Shown here in pieces: positions 6,567 to 10,340 of a stretch of 10,340 nt of DNA. Position 1 is the stretch's first letter; each line of letters starts with the position of its first letter. The stretch spans positions 1-10,340 of the forward strand of contig JAEDLO010000059.1 in assembly GCA_016295245.1 (NCBI GenBank), in the 5' to 3' direction. Position numbers and translations under genes: made by a program. The DNA is from Bacteroidales bacterium (lineage in GTDB: Bacteria; Bacteroidota; Bacteroidia; Bacteroidales; UBA932). The notes beneath the pieces are model-generated. The model was not told the DNA's origin, did no database searches, and saw only the letters and a list, made by a program, of their open reading frames with translations.

Positions 6567-9500
6567 ATGAGGTTGAAATCATCGCCGGAAGCAGGAAGAT
6601 GACCACCACGACTGCGGCAAGGGTGCCTATTGACAGGCTGGTCACGATAGGGGATACCATCGCATCCTTGATGGCTACTCCGATGATGCCCGGGACGATA
6701 ATCATTATCAGACCCGAGGTAAGGATGGTCGGAGTCGCCCTCTTGTAGGCCTTGCGCAAGCTGCCGGTTTCCCGGTAGTAGTTGGTGAAGAGGATGCCGT
6801 AGTCGATGGTAGAGCCCATCAGGATACTTTGGACGATGAGGTAGGCGAGGTAGAGATAGGTCCTGCCTCCGAAGCCGCTCGCGCAGACATTCACATACAC
6901 TGCCGTCATCACCGACATCACAAGGAAGAAGGCAATCAGCGGCGAACGGAAGGTAAGCGCGACTACAAGGAAGATGGCCAGCACGGTCAGGATGGTCACG
7001 AACTTGAGCTGGGCGTTGAACCCGCTTCTCATCTCTTCATACATCACGGATTCGCCGACAAGGCAATAGTCCTGTTCGAGTTCTTGGCTGAACAGCTCAC
7101 TGATGCGCCCAACGAAGGCGCTGGTCTCCTCGGATTCGCCGGGATAGTCGCTGACTATCAGGGCGAGGGAGTGGTCTTCGCCGTGCAGCTGGGCAAGGCC
7201 CTCCTCCATTTCGGTCTTGGCGCTTTTGAGCTCGTCGAGAAGATTCTCCGGAATCATCGCAACCAGTTGAGGGTCAGAGAGCATCTCACCCGTAAGGAAG
7301 TCCATCAGTTCGGAGAGTGAGACCTTCCAGGATGGATCGTAGTTGTGGGTGGAGCCGTAGAAGTTGTAGATGAGTTTCATCGCCGGAGCCGGGATGTCCT
7401 CGCCCAGGCGTCGGATCTGCACGCTCATCTGCTCTGCGCTGAGCTTCAAGCCCGGGTCGAGCAGCTCCATCAGCACGAGAAGGCGCGGGTCGTCGTTTTC
7501 CTCCTCAAATGCATCGAGGGCAGCTTGTTCGCTTTGTGTTGCCTGTCCTGCGAGGGACGGCTGCCCGGAGCTCGCTTGCGAGGTCTCCGCGCTTTTCGCC
7601 GGCGGGGCGATGCTCAGGCTGTCCTGCGTCTCGAAGCATTCCTGGCCGGTAGAGGCCTTGGACTCGCCGCTTGCGTGGGTGTCTGATTTGGCTTCAGGAT
7701 AAAAGCCCGCGTCCGGCAACTCCGATGAGAGCGGCAGCGGTTCAAGCTGGAAGGCGCGGTAGATCGCGTCAAGCTCGCTGATGGGTAACTTTTCGCCTCT
7801 GTCGGCAAGGTCCATCAGCTTCTTTCGCAGTTCGAGGCCCTCCTTCTGCTCCTTGCTCACGAACGCGGCCAGGGCCTTGCGTTTGAAGAGGTCTTCCGAG
7901 AGGAAGTGGACGAAGCGCAGCGGGGACATCGTCTTGGCACCGCCGCTGAAGGAGAAGACCATCCTGGTCTGGTAGGCCGATGAGCCGAGGAACTGCGAGA
8001 GCTGCTTCTGGTCCATCTCTGTTCGGATTTTGTCGGCATCGCTCAGGTCGCGCAGCCTCAGGCTCTCGTGGTGGGGGTTGAGCTCCGCCTGGCGGCGCAT
8101 ATATTCGCCCACGCCCATCCTTTCGTCATCTGCCTGCGGACCATGAGGCTGCGCTTCGAGTTCGAAGCCTGGAGTCGAGGCGTTTGTGGCAGGGATGCCT
8201 GGGGTCGGGGAGGTGACGTTCTGCTGCGGGGATAGCGGGACGTTCTGCTGCGGGGAGGTCAGATCCTTCAGGAGGCGAATTTCTTCGCGCATCTGCTCGT
8301 CGATGAAGCCGGAAATCAGCCCGTCCGACTCCGCCTGCTCCGCGAGGAATCCCGCGAACTCGCTGAAACTCAGCTTTATAGGCTCGCACTCGCGGCTGCG
8401 GACGCTATAGCAGGCAAGACGTATGGTCTCTTCGTTCATCTGAGCGGCGCGCTCGGGGGCGAGGGTTGCCAGGAGCATTTCCAACTCGTTGACGTCAAGC
8501 TGCTTGAGCATCAGACTCGGATAGGAGAGGGTGGTCTGGACGTGAGGGTCGCCTTTCAGCGTGTCCATAAGACCGATGATCTGCTGCTCGTCGCGGTTGT
8601 CATAGACGGCGATGATGCTGTTGGCCTTGGGGAATACTTCGTCTATTGGGGAGACGTAATCTGTTGAGAATGAGATTTTTGTATTGTAATGGAGAATGAA
8701 GGCGGCGGCGAAGAGGGCCAGGAAGGCGATGGATATCGGGATGCGGTGCTTCTCGCTCATCCGGGCTATCCCGTCTGTCGGCAGGATAGGAACAGGCTTG
8801 CCGCTGCGTTCGATTCCCTTGTCGAAGATGACAAGCAGTCCGGGTAGGGCGGAGTAGGTGAACAGCAGGCTGCACAATACGCCCTTGGCGAGCACGATGC
8901 CCAGGTCTGCGCCGATTTTCAGGCTCATAAAGCAGAGCATCAGCAGGCCGATTACAGTAGTGCAGGAACTGCTGAGCACAGGCCTGAAGGACTTGCGGAT
9001 GGCGCGGCGTATAGCGACTTCCTTGTCGTGGTTGTGGCTCTTTTCCTGGCGGTAGCGGTTCATCAGGATGACGGAGTAGTCAATCGAGAGCACCAGCTGG
9101 AGGATGGCGGCGATGGAATTGGTGGTGATGGAAACGCTTTCGAGGAAGGCATTAGTGCCCATATTGACGATCACGGCCATCCCCGTCGCAATCATCAGCA
9201 GGACAGGCTCCAGCCAGGATTTTGTCATCACCAGCAGGATGACCACGAGGATGATGATGCCGATGATGAGTATCAGGGGGTTGGGAGTTGCGCCGTCTAG
9301 CGAGGTCCCTATCACCGTGTCTTTTGAGAAGTCCTTGGCGAGTTCTTTCGCGAGGGCTTTGAGATCGGTGCCGGGCACAACGCCCAGTTCCAGCAAGGTG
9401 TAGCCGCCTTCCGGGCTGGCGGTCGGGGTGCTATTGTGGGAATCGCCTTCCGGGCTGGCGGTCAGGGTGCTGCTGTGGGAGTCGCTGACGCTGATTACCT

Positions 9501-9753
9501 CTGGTCTTTCGAGAAGGGAGGCTCTGACTTTGGCGCAGCTTGCGCTGTCGAGTCTTCCGGTCATTATGCGCACGCTGCCGACCGAGGCAGGGGAGAGGCC
9601 GAATTCATCCTGAATGATTTCCAGACCCTGACGCATCTGCGAGCCGTCCGGCAGGTACTTGGTCATATCACTGTTGACGTTGACCTTGAAGATCAGGACG
9701 CTGCAGAGTATGGTGGCCGCTATTGAGATGTAAAGGGATAGCTTTGGTTTCAT
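6505..9753 (-). CDS. MMPL/RND-family transporter with large repeat-bearing extracytoplasmic loop
   Basis: This 1082-residue inner-membrane protein has the RND layout: TM1 (about 7-24), a first extracytoplasmic loop, TM2-6 (about 160-309), TM7 (337-355), a very large second loop (356-912) and TM8-12 (about 916-1060). Both halves keep the Asp-Tyr pair that relays protons in MmpL-type transporters: SIDYSVILMNRY (D225-Y226) and STIDYGILFTNYY (D984-Y985). The early segment SDMTKYLPDGSQMRQGL is typical of this family. The start at 9753 is preferred because its ATG overlaps the stop of the upstream gene (ATGA). A start at 9819 would add 22 polar residues encoded within the upstream gene. Loop 2 holds three copies of a helical repeat (461-496, 609-644, 811-846). 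Low-complexity inserts lie at 92-117, 499-535 and 684-745. The substrate is unknown: lipids, hydrophobic compounds or drugs are all possible. The C-terminal tail past about residue 1062 runs antisense to the end of addA. Confidence 0.9.
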   Translation of the reverse strand: MKPKLSLYISIAATILCSVLIFKVNVNSDMTKYLPDGSQMRQGLEIIQDEFGLSPASVGSVRIMTGRLDSASCAKVRASLLERPEVISVSDSHSSTLTASPEGDSHNSTPTASPEGGYTLLELGVVPGTDLKALAKELAKDFSKDTVIGTSLDGATPNPLILIIGIIILVVILLVMTKSWLEPVLLMIATGMAVIVNMGTNAFLESVSITTNSIAAILQLVLSIDYSVILMNRYRQEKSHNHDKEVAIRRAIRKSFRPVLSSSCTTVIGLLMLCFMSLKIGADLGIVLAKGVLCSLLFTYSALPGLLVIFDKGIERSGKPVPILPTDGIARMSEKHRIPISIAFLALFAAAFILHYNTKISFSTDYVSPIDEVFPKANSIIAVYDNRDEQQIIGLMDTLKGDPHVQTTLSYPSLMLKQLDVNELEMLLATLAPERAAQMNEETIRLACYSVRSRECEPIKLSFSEFAGFLAEQAESDGLISGFIDEQMREEIRLLKDLTSPQQNVPLSPQQNVTSPTPGIPATNASTPGFELEAQPHGPQADDERMGVGEYMRRQAELNPHHESLRLRDLSDADKIRTEMDQKQLSQFLGSSAYQTRMVFSFSGGAKTMSPLRFVHFLSEDLFKRKALAAFVSKEQKEGLELRKKLMDLADRGEKLPISELDAIYRAFQLEPLPLSSELPDAGFYPEAKSDTHASGESKASTGQECFETQDSLSIAPPAKSAETSQASSGQPSLAGQATQSEQAALDAFEEENDDPRLLVLMELLDPGLKLSAEQMSVQIRRLGEDIPAPAMKLIYNFYGSTHNYDPSWKVSLSELMDFLTGEMLSDPQLVAMIPENLLDELKSAKTEMEEGLAQLHGEDHSLALIVSDYPGESEETSAFVGRISELFSQELEQDYCLVGESVMYEEMRSGFNAQLKFVTILTVLAIFLVVALTFRSPLIAFFLVMSVMTAVYVNVCASGFGGRTYLYLAYLIVQSILMGSTIDYGILFTNYYRETGSLRKAYKRATPTILTSGLIMIIVPGIIGVAIKDAMVSPIVTSLSIGTLAAVVVVIFLLPAMISTSFKIRQRLRSLLESRLGKHTR
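8215..8256 (-). repeat. Short tandem repeat in transporter loop 2
   Basis: An 18-base unit, gacgttctgctgcgggga on the plus strand, occurs identically at 8215-8232 and 8239-8256, a period of 24 bases. In the protein it encodes SPQQNV twice (residues 500-505 and 508-513). It begins a Pro/Ser/Thr/Gln-rich linker just after the first helical repeat of loop 2. The period is a multiple of three, so changes in copy number would keep the frame. Confidence 0.8.
9406..9483 (-). repeat. 39-bp tandem duplication in transporter loop 1
   Basis: Two adjacent 39-base copies (9406-9444 and 9445-9483) differ at only three positions. They encode a 13-residue unit twice: SDSHSSTLTASPE then GDSHNSTPTASPE (about residues 90-115). 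The insert sits in extracytoplasmic loop 1, between RPEVISV and GYTLLELG, where relatives would normally have a short turn. The high identity suggests a recent duplication, and the frame is kept. Confidence 0.85.
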
Positions 9754-10235
9754 TTTGTTGTCTGTGACTCGAGAAATTCGGCAAAGATTCTGGCCGAGCT
9801 TGCTACCATACGCGCGCAAGGGCGAACCTTGTAGTATTCTGCGTTGCGCTCATCGGGCTCCGGGGTGGTGTCGCCGGCTGCCTTCTTCTGGGCGGCGATG
9901 CCAAGAAGTTCGGAGCAGATGATCGAAGCGTTCCTCTCCTTGAAGGTGGCAAGCAGCTGCTGCACAAGCTTGTAGCATTCAGCTTTTCCGGCAGGGTCGT
10001 CGCCCTTGGTCTGGCCCTGGTGCAGGCCAGCGAGGATTACGAGGGCGGATGCTGCTCCGCAAATCAGCCTCATCCTGCCCACGCCGCCGCCGAAGCCGGC
10101 GCTGATCCGTAGGGCCATCGTCCTGTCCAGACCATAAAGATCGCAGAACGCCGCAACCACACTCTGGCAGCAACCGTAGCCCTCCTTGAAATTGTCGATT
10201 GCCTGTTGTATTCTCTTTTCTGATGATTCAGTCAT
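9750..10235 (-). CDS. C_GCAxxG_C_C family putative redox-active protein
   Basis: This is a 161-residue soluble protein with no signal peptide or membrane segment. It fits the C_GCAxxG_C_C family (Pfam PF09719, named after its cysteine pattern). The order of landmarks is EGYGCCQSVVAAF (C22, C23), then ALRISAGFGGGVGRMRLICGAASA (C59), RNASIICSELLG (C107) and EYYKVRPCARMV (C140). C31 and C87 are extra cysteines. The family is thought to be redox-active or metal-binding, from the conserved cysteines only; no reaction is established. In this protein the central element reads CGAASA rather than GCAxxG, a form I associate with many Bacteroidota members. The start at 10235 gives the expected family N-terminus and lies 20 bases downstream of a good -7 element. 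The stop overlaps the transporter ATG by four bases, so the two are almost certainly co-translated. Any functional link to the transporter is inference. Confidence 0.88.
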   Translation of the reverse strand: MTESSEKRIQQAIDNFKEGYGCCQSVVAAFCDLYGLDRTMALRISAGFGGGVGRMRLICGAASALVILAGLHQGQTKGDDPAGKAECYKLVQQLLATFKERNASIICSELLGIAAQKKAAGDTTPEPDERNAEYYKVRPCARMVASSARIFAEFLESQTTK

Positions 10236-10254
10236 TACGTTTCAATTTAAACTT

Positions 10255-10262
10255 CAAAGATA
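10255..10262 (-). promoter_or_regulatory. Probable Bacteroidota-type -7 element for the redox protein-transporter operon
   Basis: On the minus strand the bases read TATCTTTG, an exact match to the Bacteroidota -7 consensus TAnnTTTG. It lies 20 bases upstream of the ATG at 10235, which would give a leader of roughly a dozen bases. No clear TTTG -33 element is present; the expected spot (about 10282-10285) reads TTCC. The rest of 10236-10340 is AT-rich upstream DNA in which I see no gene. Confidence 0.5.
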
Positions 10263-10340
10263 CTAAATTATAAACAGATTTGGAATTTGAGGCAATTTGT
10301 GATAATTCAGACTATTGAGAAATAGCGGGGGACTGTGTGG

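Noticed and set aside
6829..7320. A 163-residue plus-strand open frame antisense to the transporter
   Set aside because: His-, Glu- and Gly-rich with no family resemblance; the opposite strand here encodes the third helical repeat and TM8-10 of the transporter.
7345..7702. Two overlapping plus-strand open frames of about 110 residues inside the transporter gene
   Set aside because: Both lie opposite the Ser/Ala-rich linker, overlap each other in different frames and show no domain; they are shadows of the minus-strand gene.
9028..9403. Plus-strand open frames with Asp/His-rich sequence that might look like a metal-binding protein
   Set aside because: The Asp/His runs are the reverse complement of hydrophobic Ile/Val/Met codons of TM2-4 of the transporter.
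9754..9819. A 22-residue longer N-terminus for the transporter
   Set aside because: It lies wholly within the upstream gene, is polar, and would displace the usual N-terminal arrangement in which TM1 follows the start closely; the ATGA overlap at 9750-9753 fits a coupled start.
10270..10300. Repeated ATTTG words upstream of the redox-protein gene as a possible operator
   Set aside because: The spacing is irregular, there is no inverted symmetry, and such words are expected in AT-rich upstream DNA.

Overview
The window looks like chromosomal DNA of a Bacteroidota member, most likely a gut-type Bacteroidales. This rests on family resemblance of the proteins (DUF4332 protein, Bacteroidota-style AddB and AddA, C_GCAxxG_C_C protein), a TAnnTTTG-type -7 element at the right edge, and starts that mostly lack Shine-Dalgarno sequences. 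The genus cannot be told from the sequence alone. I see no RNA genes, insertion sequences, CRISPR arrays or phage genes.

Left part (1-460): the 3' end of a DUF4332 helix-hairpin-helix protein gene runs into the left edge. A clear intrinsic terminator follows it (416-447).

Centre (461-6566, plus strand): a two-gene operon for an AddAB-type double-strand-break repair helicase-nuclease. The addB-like gene (461-3402) is split by one frameshift near 1240-1262: residues upstream are in one frame, and everything downstream, including the nuclease domain and its iron-sulfur cysteines, is in another. The addA-like gene (3399-6566) overlaps the addB stop by four bases and looks intact, with all UvrD helicase motifs and a C-terminal PD-(D/E)XK nuclease. 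If the frameshift is real, only one half of the complex is intact. If it is a sequence error, this is an ordinary complete addBA operon.

Right part (6505-10340, minus strand): a second operon reads towards the first. From a probable promoter near 10255-10262 it encodes a small C_GCAxxG_C_C family protein (9750-10235). This is followed, with a four-base stop/start overlap, by a large MMPL/RND-family membrane transporter (6505-9753). The last 62 bases of the transporter gene overlap the end of addA on the opposite strand, and no terminator is visible between them. The transporter's large extracytoplasmic loop contains three copies of a roughly 36-residue helical repeat. Its loops also carry low-complexity inserts, two of which are short tandem DNA repeats.

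I did not find a convincing new multi-gene system. The points most worth checking are the addB frameshift, the repeat architecture of the transporter loops, and the tail-to-tail gene overlap.
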